Shown here one piece after another: positions 50,106 through 57,291 of a stretch of 57,291 nucleotides of DNA. The notes beneath the pieces are model-generated. The model was not told the DNA's origin. It saw only the letters and a list, made by a program, of their open reading frames with translations, and searched no databases. The position numbers were made by a program, and so were the translations under genes. Where the stretch lies: positions 1-57,291 of the forward strand of contig JAIBBQ010000018.1 in assembly GCA_019694595.1 (NCBI GenBank). The letters are read 5' to 3'. The stretch's first letter is position 1, and every line of letters begins with the position of its first letter. The DNA comes from Myxococcaceae bacterium (GTDB lineage Bacteria; Myxococcota; Myxococcia; Myxococcales; Myxococcaceae).

Positions 50106-51520
50106 GCGACGTCCTCCTCGAGAACCCCTGGGCCCGCAAGGCCATCACCTCGCTGGGCCTCCCGCTGCCGGTGCCCGAGCGGCTCCTGCGCGCGAGCAGC
50201 GCCTGGGAAGAGCGCCCGCTGGCCGACGAGCCGGTGGCGTTCGGCGCCGCGCCCGGCAGCGCACTGGTGGCGGTGGTCGCGCGCACGCTGACCGCAGCGG
50301 GGGCGAACCCGTTCGTCCTCGGCGACACGGCGGCCTTCAAGGCGCCCGGAGAGGCGTACGGCCGGCCGGCGAAGCCGCTCGCGCTCGACCCGGTGCCGGC
50401 GGACCTGCGGCCGCGCGGCGTGGTGTTCGACGCCTCGGCCATCGAGTCCCCGGAAGGCCTGCGGGCGCTCTACGACTTCTTCCACCCGCTGGTGCCGGCG
50501 CTCGCGCGCTCCGGCCGGCTGGTGGTGCTGGGCCGCGCGCGGGGGAGCACCTCGAGCCCCGAGGCCGCCGCCGCGCAGCAGGCGCTCGAAGGGTTCATCA
50601 AGTCGATGGGCCGGGAGCTGGGCAAGCGCGGCTCCACCGCCAACCTGCTGCTGGTCGAGAAGGGTGCGGAGGAGCGGCTGGAGGCCCCCCTGCGGTGGCT
50701 GCTCTCGAGGCGCTCGGCGTTCGTGACCGGGCAGGTGCTGGAGGTGGGCCTCACGGCGAAGGGCACGGCGACGCCTGCCTGGACGCGGCCGCTCGAAGGC
50801 AAGGTGGCGCTGGTCACCGGGGCGGCGCGCGGCATCGGCGCGGCCACCGCCCAGTTGCTCGCCGACGAGGGGGCGCACGTGGTGTGCCTCGACCGTCCTG
50901 CCGACGACGAAGCGGTGAGCCAGGTGGCGCGCAAGCTCAAGGGCTCCGTGCTGCTCGCCGACGTCAGCGACGACGGCGCGGCCGCGGCCATCGCCAAGGC
51001 GCTCAAGGAGAAGCACGGCGGGGTCGACATCGTGGTGCACAACGCGGGCATCACCCGCGACAAGACCCTGGCGCGGATGAGCAGCGAGCTGTGGGACCAG
51101 ACGCTGAACATCAACCTGCGCGCCATCACCCGCATCACCGCGGCCCTGGAGAAGGGCGTGCTGCGCGACGGTGGGCGCGTCATCTGCCTGTCGTCGATCG
51201 CCGGCATCGCCGGGAACATGGGGCAGTCGAACTACGCAGCCTCCAAGGCGGGCGTCATCGGCTACGTGCAGGCGCTGGCCCCGGCGCTCGGGAAGCGCGG
51301 CATCACGGTCAACGCCATCGCCCCGGGCTTCATCGAGACGCGGCTGACCGATGCGATCCCGATGATGGTCCGCGAGGTGGCCCGCCGGCTCTCGAACCTG
51401 GGCCAGGGAGGGCTGCCGCGCGACGTGGGCGATGCCATCACCTTCCTCGCTTCGCCAGGCGCGCTGGGCGTCACCGGGAGAGTGCTCCGCGTCTGCGGTG
51501 GCTCGTACGTGGGGGCCTGA
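50102..51520 (+). CDS. fabG4: high-molecular-weight 3-oxoacyl reductase, FabG4-like
   Basis: The protein has 472 residues, nearly twice the usual FabG. An N-terminal flavodoxin-like part (about 1-225) without catalytic residues precedes the SDR domain. The SDR domain has TGAARGIG (239-246), NAG (314-316), Ser364/365, Tyr378 and Lys382 (YAASK). FabG4-type enzymes use NADH and 3-oxoacyl-CoA. The (R) stereochemistry fits the MaoC partner. Translationally coupled to the MaoC gene; followed 2 bp later by the thiolase. Confidence 0.88.
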   Translation: MSDVLLENPWARKAITSLGLPLPVPERLLRASSAWEERPLADEPVAFGAAPGSALVAVVARTLTAAGANPFVLGDTAAFKAPGEAYGRPAKPLALDPVPADLRPRGVVFDASAIESPEGLRALYDFFHPLVPALARSGRLVVLGRARGSTSSPEAAAAQQALEGFIKSMGRELGKRGSTANLLLVEKGAEERLEAPLRWLLSRRSAFVTGQVLEVGLTAKGTATPAWTRPLEGKVALVTGAARGIGAATAQLLADEGAHVVCLDRPADDEAVSQVARKLKGSVLLADVSDDGAAAAIAKALKEKHGGVDIVVHNAGITRDKTLARMSSELWDQTLNINLRAITRITAALEKGVLRDGGRVICLSSIAGIAGNMGQSNYAASKAGVIGYVQALAPALGKRGITVNAIAPGFIETRLTDAIPMMVREVARRLSNLGQGGLPRDVGDAITFLASPGALGVTGRVLRVCGGSYVGA

Positions 51521-51522
51521 CC

Positions 51523-52821
51523 ATGGCGACCAAGGTGAAGAAGGCGCGGCGCGCGGTGGTGGTCGGCGGCATGCGGACGCCATTCGTGAAGGCGTTCGCC
51601 GAGTACCTGACGCTGGACACCATCGCGCTGGGCACGCTCGCCTCCCAGGGGCTGCTCGAGAAGCTCAATCTCTCGAGGCAGCACATCCAGTCCGTCGTCT
51701 GGGGCGGCGTGGTGCTGCCGGGCCTCGCGCCCAACCTGGCGCGGGAAATTGCGCTGGACCTCAAGCTCCCGGCGAGCGCGGAGGGCATGACGGCGACCCG
51801 GGCCTGCGCGTCGGGCCTGCAGGCGGTGACCCTGGCCGCCGCGGCCATCGAGCGGGGCGAGGCCGACGTGGTGCTGTGCGGCGGCTCGGACTCGACGTCG
51901 AACGCCGAGGTGAAGCTGCCGCAGAAGGTGGTGCACGCGCTGGCGCCGCTGGCGTTCGGCAAGGCGAGCCCGGGCGACGTGCTGGGGGTGCTCGCGCAGC
52001 TGATGCCGCTGTCGGAGATCCTCCCCAAGATGCCGCGCATCGCCGAGCGCACGACGGGCGAGGTGATGGGCGAAGCGGCCGAGAAGATGGCGGTGCGCAA
52101 CGAGATCTCCCGCCGCGCCCAGGACGAGCTGGCGCTCGCCTCGCACCACCGCGCGGCGGCGGCGATCTCCAGCGGCCGGTTCGACGACGAGGTCGTTCCG
52201 GTGCAGACGCCGGAAGGCAAGTGGGTGCACCGCGACCAGCTGGTGCGGGCGACGACCTCGCTGGAGAAGCTCGAAGCGCTCAAGCCGGTGTTCTCGAAGA
52301 CGGGAACGGTGACCGCCGGAAACGCGAGCCCGCTCACCGACGGGGCTGCGGCGGTGCTGCTGATGAGCGAAGAGGCGGCGAAGGCGCACGGATACACGCC
52401 CCTCGCGGCCTTCGCGTCGTGGGCGTACACGGGCGTCGACCCGAAGGATCAGGTGCTCCTGGGGCCTGCGCTGGCGATGCCGCTGGCCCTCGAGCGCGCG
52501 GGGCTGACGCTGGAGCAGATGGACCTGGTGGACATGCACGAGGCCTTCGCGGCGCAGGTGTTGAGCGTCCTCAAGGCCCTGGAGAGCCCCGGGTTCGCGA
52601 AGACGCGCCTCGGCCGCGACGCTCCGGTCGGCCGGGTGCCTCGCGAGAAGCTCAACGTGCACGGTGGGTCCATCGCCATCGGGCACCCGTTCGGGGCGAC
52701 CGGCGCGCGCATGGTGACCACCATGTCGAACGAGCTCCACCGCACCGGCAAGACCCATGCCCTGCTCGGCATCTGCGCCGCTGGAGGCCTCGGGGCGGCC
52801 GCCGTGCTCGAGCGGATCTGA
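51523..52821 (+). CDS. 3-ketoacyl-CoA thiolase / acetyl-CoA acetyltransferase, FadA2/FadI-like
   Basis: The protein has 432 residues. Active residues are intact: nucleophile Cys95 (TRACASG), His388 (AIGHPFGATG) and Cys418 (GICAAGGLG). It cleaves 3-ketoacyl-CoA or joins two acyl-CoA units. With the dehydrogenase, hydratase and reductase just upstream it completes a full four-step cycle, which can in principle run either way. Last gene of the operon; a capped 17-bp array begins 8 bp after its stop. Confidence 0.92.
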   Translation: MATKVKKARRAVVVGGMRTPFVKAFAEYLTLDTIALGTLASQGLLEKLNLSRQHIQSVVWGGVVLPGLAPNLAREIALDLKLPASAEGMTATRACASGLQAVTLAAAAIERGEADVVLCGGSDSTSNAEVKLPQKVVHALAPLAFGKASPGDVLGVLAQLMPLSEILPKMPRIAERTTGEVMGEAAEKMAVRNEISRRAQDELALASHHRAAAAISSGRFDDEVVPVQTPEGKWVHRDQLVRATTSLEKLEALKPVFSKTGTVTAGNASPLTDGAAAVLLMSEEAAKAHGYTPLAAFASWAYTGVDPKDQVLLGPALAMPLALERAGLTLEQMDLVDMHEAFAAQVLSVLKALESPGFAKTRLGRDAPVGRVPREKLNVHGGSIAIGHPFGATGARMVTTMSNELHRTGKTHALLGICAAGGLGAAAVLERI

Positions 52822-52825
52822 AAAC

Positions 52826-52928
52826 CGCCGGTACCGAGTGACCGGGTCGACCGAGTGACCGGGTCGACCGGGTGACCGGGTCGACTGAGTGACCGGGTCG
52901 ACCGGGTGACTGAGTACCGGCGCTTTTT
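52826..52928 (+). terminator. inverted repeat plus T-tract enclosing the second 17-bp array
   Basis: CGCCGGTAC (52826-52834) and GTACCGGCG (52914-52922) are perfectly complementary. CTTTTT follows at 52923-52928. The layout is that of an intrinsic terminator whose 79-nt loop is the repeat array. It lies 5 bp after the thiolase stop. Confidence 0.6.
52830..52920. repeat. 5-copy, 17-bp tandem array with GGTCGACC core and GGTACC cap
   Basis: The units read GGTCGACCGAGTGACCG with R and Y transitions at three positions. The first unit is shorter by CG (GGTACC at its start, 52830-52835), and the last ends in AGTACC. Period and core are the same as in the array at 34153-34530. The unit divides into an 8-mer (GACCGAGT) and a 9-mer (GACCGGGTC) that alternate. 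One unit variant matches the reverse complement of the first array's unit over 13 contiguous bases. Confidence 0.95.
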
Positions 52929-53026
52929 CCGGCGCCGCGGCCTCAGGCACTCACAAGTCGAGAAAGATCCCGGGCGGAGCCTGGAAACGAGCCCCCGGCT
53001 GGGCTTCGTGGTCTTCTCCGCAGGCA

Positions 53027-53878
53027 ATGGCATCGGCGGACCGACCACCGAGCGGCGGTGTGGCGCTCAAATTGCTCTACGAGGCGGCGACCCTCGTCCT
53101 GGCGACCGTCGCGGTCGGAGGCCCGCTGACCTTGGTGGTGCTCGGTCTGCGCCAGGCCACCGAGTGGCTCCCGTGGTGGGCCATCACCCTTCTGGCGCCT
53201 CTCTGGTTCGCGGCCTTCCTCGTCTTCCTGTGTGCCGCGCTCTTCGCGCTGCGGCTCGTCGTGCCGCGCCTCGTGCCCGGGCACTACGCCCCGGGCCACG
53301 GGGCGTGGACCGCGTGGGGGCTGCACTTCATTCTCCGGAGGCTCTGGGCACAGCCCCTGTGGTCGGGCGTGCTGATGACCTCGCCGGTGCTGCGCACGCT
53401 CTCGCTCCGCGCGCTCGGCGCCCGGGTGGCGTTCGACATCAACACCGCGATGGACACCCTGTTCAGCGACCCTTCCCTGCTGCGCATCGACCGCGGCGCG
53501 ATGGTCTCCGGGGGCTGCATCGTCGCCGGCCACTTCGTCGAGAACGGCATGCTGCTGCTCGGGGCCACCCACATCGCTGAAGGTGCGCAGATCCTCTCCA
53601 GCTGCATGATCGGCCCCGGGGTCACCGTCGGCCCCAACGCGGTGCTCGCGCCGGAATGCCGCATCGGGCCCGGCGCTCGGATCGGCGCGCAGGCCCACGT
53701 CGGCTACGGGTGTCAGGTGAGCGGAGGGGTGACCATCGGCGAGGACGTGGTGGTCGGACACCAGGTCACGCTCGAGCCTGGCGTGGTGCTGGAAGCCGGC
53801 GCCGTGGTGCCTTCGTACGCCCGCGTCCCCAAGAACCACGTGGTGCCCGCTGGAACGCGGTTCAAGCCCACGCCGTGA
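53027..53878 (+). CDS. membrane-anchored left-handed beta-helix (hexapeptide) protein
   Basis: The protein has 283 residues. Two or three hydrophobic helices (about 15-45 and 50-85) precede a parallel left-handed beta-helix (about 145-275) of hexapeptide repeats with Ile/Val every sixth residue ('GPGVTVGPNAVLAPECRIGP', 'VSGGVTIGEDVVVGHQVTLE'). It may be an acetyltransferase, or like the C-terminal region of poly-lysine synthetase-type NRPS proteins, which also join membrane helices with such repeats. Substrate unknown. ATG with GCAGG upstream, a weak site. Confidence 0.75.
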   Translation: MASADRPPSGGVALKLLYEAATLVLATVAVGGPLTLVVLGLRQATEWLPWWAITLLAPLWFAAFLVFLCAALFALRLVVPRLVPGHYAPGHGAWTAWGLHFILRRLWAQPLWSGVLMTSPVLRTLSLRALGARVAFDINTAMDTLFSDPSLLRIDRGAMVSGGCIVAGHFVENGMLLLGATHIAEGAQILSSCMIGPGVTVGPNAVLAPECRIGPGARIGAQAHVGYGCQVSGGVTIGEDVVVGHQVTLEPGVVLEAGAVVPSYARVPKNHVVPAGTRFKPTP

Positions 53879-53946
53879 GGCCTGGGGCTGTGGCCCGGGC
53901 AGAAGATCACAGTCCCAGCTGAGCGCAGCGCGGGCCCGCCTCGACC

Positions 53947-54699
53947 TCAGGCGCTGCGCCCACCATCGACCGACAGGACCTGCCCCGTCACCCCGCTGGA
54001 GTGCGCGTCGTCGAGGAGGAAGAGGACCGCCCGGGCGACCTCCTGCGGCGTCACCAGCCGGCCCAGCGGCGTGGTCCTCAGCATCGCGTCCCGCTGCGCG
54101 GCCGGAACGGACGCGGCCATGCCGTCGGCGTCGACCAGCCCCGGCGCGACCGCGTTGGCGCGGACCCCGCGCTGGCCGACCTCGGCCGCCAGGGTCCTCA
54201 CCCAGGCGGTGAGCGCGGCCTTGGAAGCGGCATACGCCCCCATCATCGGCAGCGCGTGGACCGCGGCCTCGCTGGTGACGGCCACCAGGCTCCCTCGCCG
54301 GGCCTTCACCATCGCCGGGAGAAAGGCCTGGGCGACCAGCACCGCGCCGCGGAAGTTGAGCTCCAGGAGCGACATCACCCGCTCGGGCTCCATGTAGAGC
54401 GCGAATTCGCCTTCGCTCGCCCCGGCCGACAGCACCACGCGAGTGGGCGCCCCGAGCGCTGCGGTGACCTGTGCGGCGAAGCCTTCGGGGAGCGTCGGCC
54501 GCGACAGATCGACCTGGAACACCTCGGCGCGCACCCCCAGCCCTCGCGCCAGCACCGCGGCAGCCTCGGCCTTGCCTCGGGTGCGGTGGTAGAGCAGCGC
54601 CAGGTCGGCGCCGCGCTCGGCGAGCTCGACGGCGATCGCCGCGCCGATGGCGCCCGAAGCGCCCGTGACCAGCACCACTTCCCCACGAAGCCCGCTCAT
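53947..54699 (-). CDS. FabG-like short-chain 3-oxoacyl reductase
   Basis: The protein has 250 residues. SDR motifs: TGASGAIGAA (about 13-22), 'LSAGASEGEF' at the NAG position (degenerate), Tyr and Lys in 'GAYAASKAAL', and 'NAVAPGLVDADGM'. It probably reduces a 3-ketoacyl-ACP or -CoA. It starts 1 bp after the AMP ligase stop, so it belongs to the operon that begins with the ketosynthase at the right edge. Confidence 0.85.
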   Translation of the reverse strand: MSGLRGEVVLVTGASGAIGAAIAVELAERGADLALLYHRTRGKAEAAAVLARGLGVRAEVFQVDLSRPTLPEGFAAQVTAALGAPTRVVLSAGASEGEFALYMEPERVMSLLELNFRGAVLVAQAFLPAMVKARRGSLVAVTSEAAVHALPMMGAYAASKAALTAWVRTLAAEVGQRGVRANAVAPGLVDADGMAASVPAAQRDAMLRTTPLGRLVTPQEVARAVLFLLDDAHSSGVTGQVLSVDGGRSA

Positions 54700-54700
54700 G

Positions 54701-56155
54701 TCACTCCTCGAGCGCGCGCCCGTGCGCGCCCACGTGCGCCTGCAGCTCGCGCCGCAGGACCTTCTGCGTCGGTCCGCGCGGGAGCGACGCCACTTCCCAC
54801 CACAGCTCGGGGAGCATGTGGTCCGCGAGCACGTCGACACACGCTTCGCGGAGCACCTCGGCGCTCACCCGCTGGCCTTCGGCGAACACCAGCGCCACCG
54901 CCACCTTCTCGCCGAGCCGGGGGTCGGGCACGCCGAAGGCGCACGCCTCGCGTACGGCGGGGTGCCGCAGCAGCGCGGCCTCCACGTCGAGCGGAGCCAC
55001 CTTCTCTCCGCCGCGGTTGATGAGGTCCTTCAAGCGACCGAGCAAGGTGAGGTTCCCGTCGGCGTCGAGCTGCCCCATGTCGCCGGTGTGCAGCCACCCG
55101 TCGCGCAGGGTCTTCGCGGTCGCCTCCTCGTCGAGCTCGTAGCGCAGGAACAACGCCGGCCCCCGCAGCAGCACTTCGCGATCGGCACCGAGCGACAGCT
55201 CGCTGCCCACCACCTTCCCCACCGTGCCTTCGGGCTGACCGGGGTACCCGAAGGTCACCAGCCCCGACGCCTCCGACAGGCCATAGCTGCTGCAGAGCGG
55301 AATGCCGGTCGACCGCTCGAAGGCGCGGTGCAGCCCTGGCGGCATCGCGGCCGACGACGTCACCGCGTAGCGCAGGCACGCGGGGGCGGGGCGATCGAGC
55401 CGCACGAGGTCGTGGACGATCGCCGGCACCAGCGAGAGCCCTTCGGCCCCCGTCCGCTCCACGGCCGCCCACAGCCGCTCGGCGGTGAGCCGGGGCCCGA
55501 CGATCAGCGTTCCTTGGGTGAGGAGCGAGGTGAGCAGTCCCACCACCTGCGCGTTGGTGTGGAAGAGCGGCAGCGGCGTCAGGTAGCGCGTGCCCCGGGT
55601 GCGCCCGAACGCCTGCGCGGTGGCCCTCGCGGAGTGCAGCGCCCCCGCGGCGCTGATGGCACAGGCGCGGCTGCGCCCCGTGGTCCCCGAGGTCTGCACC
55701 AGGCTGAAGAGCTGCTCGGGCCCGGGCGCGCGCAGCTCGCGCTCCTCCAGCGGCGCCGGCAGCACGTTCGCCGCGGGGTCGGCGGCGAGCGTCAGCACGC
55801 GCGCCCCTTCCTCTGCGAGCGAGGCGGACAGCGACGGACTGGCGACGACCACCTCGCAGCCCAGGGCGTTCGCCCGCGCCCGGAGCTCCGCCGTCGGGGT
55901 GCCGGGATGAAAGGCACTGATGGTCACCCCGTCGATGGCGCACGCCAGGTCGAGCATCGCGTGCGCGACGCTGTTGGGGAGGACGAGCGCCACCCGCGTG
56001 CCGGTGCCGGCCTGACGCAGCCAGGCAGCGAGCCGGAGCGCCTCGCGGAGCACCTGCGACCAGGTCCACGTCGCGCCCGACTCCGCGTCGACGAGACCGG
56101 GGCCTCCGGCAGCAGCAGCGGTCAGCAGCGCCTCGCGCATGGTCCCGCTGCTCAC
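54701..56155 (-). CDS. AMP-dependent acyl-CoA/ACP ligase
   Basis: The protein has 484 residues and the ANL-family order. The P-loop-like motif is TSGTTGR (155-161), followed by SRAC instead of the usual PKG. 'YGLSEASG' (A5), 'GWLHTGDMGQLDADG' (A7), 'GRLKDLINRGGEKV' (A8) and the A10 Lys in 'GPTQKVLRREL' are present. It activates a carboxylic acid to an acyl-adenylate and hands it to CoA or an acyl carrier. The GTG at 56155 overlaps the previous stop (GTGA); an ATG at 56140 is the alternative. Confidence 0.85.
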   Translation of the reverse strand: MSSGTMREALLTAAAAGGPGLVDAESGATWTWSQVLREALRLAAWLRQAGTGTRVALVLPNSVAHAMLDLACAIDGVTISAFHPGTPTAELRARANALGCEVVVASPSLSASLAEEGARVLTLAADPAANVLPAPLEERELRAPGPEQLFSLVQTSGTTGRSRACAISAAGALHSARATAQAFGRTRGTRYLTPLPLFHTNAQVVGLLTSLLTQGTLIVGPRLTAERLWAAVERTGAEGLSLVPAIVHDLVRLDRPAPACLRYAVTSSAAMPPGLHRAFERSTGIPLCSSYGLSEASGLVTFGYPGQPEGTVGKVVGSELSLGADREVLLRGPALFLRYELDEEATAKTLRDGWLHTGDMGQLDADGNLTLLGRLKDLINRGGEKVAPLDVEAALLRHPAVREACAFGVPDPRLGEKVAVALVFAEGQRVSAEVLREACVDVLADHMLPELWWEVASLPRGPTQKVLRRELQAHVGAHGRALEE

Positions 56156-56838
56156 GGTGAAGCCCCCCCGGCGATCACGGCCAGCCCCGACCACCGATTC
56201 TCCCCCGCCTGCGCCATGGCCGCCACCGGCCCGCCGCGGGCGGCTTCGGCGAGCAGCGCCCCCAACTCGGCGACCCCGCCGCCCTGGAGCCGACGAGCGA
56301 CGAGCGCAACTCCCACCCGCTGCTCGAGCCGGGCCTTGAGCTGCGCCTCGCTGGCCCCGAAGCCGCGGACGATGGCGAGCCCGAGGCCCGCCTCGAGCGC
56401 CAGCAGCGCCGCGGCACCGTCGGCGCGGACGGCGACGACGAGGGCGTGGCGGCGCCGGCCGGCCTCGAGGTCGACGACCGCCTGACCCGCAGCGAGCACC
56501 GCCTCGTCGCCCTGCCCTTCGAGCGACGCGAACGGGCCCCGGCACCCCAGGTCGAGCGCCACCGAGAGCACCGGGCCGTACGGCGTGTAGTGGAACAGCG
56601 GCGCCGTGGTGCCCGCGGCGTCGAAGCCTTCGCCGGCGAGCTGCTCGAACAGGGGCACCGTGAGGCCGAGCTTCTCGGGCCCGAGCGCCTGGTACAGCCC
56701 GGTCCGCTGCGGCTCGAGGCCGGGCACCTTCCGAGCGAGCGCGACCAGGGCCCGACCGGCGGGCACGGCGCGCTTGACCCGGGGCGGCTCCTCGGCGCCA
56801 GGCACCCAGCGCTCGACGGCGAGGAGCCGCACGCTCAC
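56152..56838 (-). CDS. ketosynthase-like chain-length-factor protein (Ketoacyl-synt_2 type)
   Basis: The protein has 228 residues, about half a ketosynthase. 'PLFHYTPYGPVLSVALDLGCRGPFASL' and the G-x-G-D-E-A loop match the standalone Ketoacyl-synt_2 group (PF13723), which has no catalytic Cys. In aryl-polyene clusters such a protein (ApeC) pairs with the active ketosynthase (ApeO). The start is GTG at 56838, and the ketosynthase stop overlaps it (GTGA). The next start also overlaps this stop. Family call by pattern only. Confidence 0.6.
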   Translation of the reverse strand: MSVRLLAVERWVPGAEEPPRVKRAVPAGRALVALARKVPGLEPQRTGLYQALGPEKLGLTVPLFEQLAGEGFDAAGTTAPLFHYTPYGPVLSVALDLGCRGPFASLEGQGDEAVLAAGQAVVDLEAGRRRHALVVAVRADGAAALLALEAGLGLAIVRGFGASEAQLKARLEQRVGVALVARRLQGGGVAELGALLAEAARGGPVAAMAQAGENRWSGLAVIAGGASP

Positions 56839-57290
56839 GGCGCCGCCCTGAGGACGATGACCACGTTCCCGCCGCCCATGGCGGACGCCGTGGACACCGC
56901 GAGCGAGAGCTCGGCCGGGCGCGGCGCGCCGTGCACCACGTCGAGGCCGAGGCCGTCGTCGGGGGTGACGCCCACCGTGGGCGGGAGCACCCCGTGCCGC
57001 AGCGCGAGCACGCACGCCGCGGCCTCCAGCGCATTCGCCCCGCCCTGCGCGTGGCCCAGCGCGGCCTTGGTGCTGGAGACGGGGACGCCCCGACGCCCGA
57101 AGGTGGCGACGTACGCGGCCGACTCGCCGGGGTCGTTCGCCCGCGTCCCCGGGGCGTGGGCGTTGACGTAGCCGACGTCGGCGGCGGCGACCCCGGCGTC
57201 GGCGAGCGCCGCGCGCAGCGCCCCGGCGAGGCCGCGCCCGGCGAGCGCCGGGCGCGCCGGGCTGTCGGCGTCGTGGGCGCTGCCCGCCCC
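56835..57290 (-). CDS. beta-ketoacyl synthase, C-terminal part (5' end beyond the window)
   Basis: No start is in the window; the frame runs off the right edge. The 151 visible residues are the ketosynthase C-terminal domain: 'YVNAHAPGT' with the first catalytic His, 'VSSTKAALGHAQGGAN' with the Lys and second His, then 'AMGGGNVVIVLRAAP' at the end, where FabF-type proteins have a Gly-rich closing strand. The Cys lies outside. It condenses acyl chains on an acyl carrier. It is translationally coupled to the chain-length-factor gene. Confidence 0.85.
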   Translation of the reverse strand, partial: GAGSAHDADSPARPALAGRGLAGALRAALADAGVAAADVGYVNAHAPGTRANDPGESAAYVATFGRRGVPVSSTKAALGHAQGGANALEAAACVLALRHGVLPPTVGVTPDDGLGLDVVHGAPRPAELSLAVSTASAMGGGNVVIVLRAAP

Positions 57291-57291
57291 C

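Noticed and set aside
56835-57034. N-terminal extension of the AMP ligase toward the right edge
   Set aside because: The frame is open upstream of 56155, but that region encodes the chain-length-factor and ketosynthase genes in other frames with clear motifs.

Overview
The window is very GC-rich bacterial DNA that looks like a member of the Myxococcota (myxobacteria and relatives). The evidence is indirect: a MYXO-CTERM-like C-terminal sorting tail at the left edge, several large Cys- or Asp-rich lipoproteins (MopE-like repeats and a Cys/Gly repeat giant), PilZ and degenerate receiver/GGDEF proteins, and many 1-4 nt overlaps of the ATGA/GTGA kind. No rRNA, tRNA, phage, insertion sequence or CRISPR was seen. 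Genus cannot be decided from the sequence alone.

Layout. 1-3.7 kb: a surface-protein tail, a CPA2 cation/proton antiporter, and a small lipid operon (PlsC-like acyltransferase, DUF1295 membrane protein, small unknown). 3.7-9.8 kb: a PilZ protein, a MopE-like lipoprotein and a 1302-residue Cys-rich repeat lipoprotein. 9.9-19.7 kb: housekeeping and mixed genes: a TPR-like envelope protein, M16 peptidase coupled to miaE, kdsB coupled to a Sel1 lipoprotein, hisS, sixA-like and cyaY-like genes. 19.7-24.1 kb: the translation operon rpsB-tsf-pyrH-frr on the minus strand, with a doubly degenerate receiver/GGDEF protein gene behind it. 24.3-28.2 kb: a giant MopE-like lipoprotein with a 204-nt internal DNA period. 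28.3-34.1 kb: cNMP-binding protein, trxB, a small coiled-coil protein, an RlmM-like methyltransferase and secA. 34.1-34.6 kb: a 22-copy 17-bp tandem array. 34.5-37 kb: a GntR regulator and a ComM/YifB ATPase. 37.2-43.7 kb: a TonB-ExbB-ExbD-ExbD operon divergent from a TonB-dependent receptor and its lipoprotein partner. 43.8-46.6 kb: a radical SAM protein coupled to an FAD amine-oxidase-like enzyme. 46.6-52.8 kb: a TetR-controlled acyl-CoA operon (acyl-CoA dehydrogenase, MaoC hydratase, FabG4-type reductase, thiolase). 52.8-57.3 kb: a second 17-bp array, a membrane left-handed beta-helix protein, and the end of a minus-strand operon (ketosynthase, ketosynthase-like chain-length factor, AMP ligase, ketoreductase) that resembles part of an aryl-polyene or type II fatty-acid-like pathway and runs off the right edge.

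The most unusual signal is a pair of intergenic tandem arrays, at 34153-34530 and 52830-52920. Both have a 17-bp period, both use GGTCGACC as the unit core, and both are capped by GGTACC-type ends that lack the central CG of the core. The second is also enclosed in a 9-bp inverted repeat followed by five Ts, like a terminator. They look like two members of one dispersed element family that I do not recognise. Other points of note are the gene content of the acyl-CoA operon, which matches the Mycobacterium htdX-fabG4-fadA2-fadE5 set, twin operators 22 bp apart in front of the TetR gene, and repeat modules inserted inside a globular domain of the Cys-rich giant.
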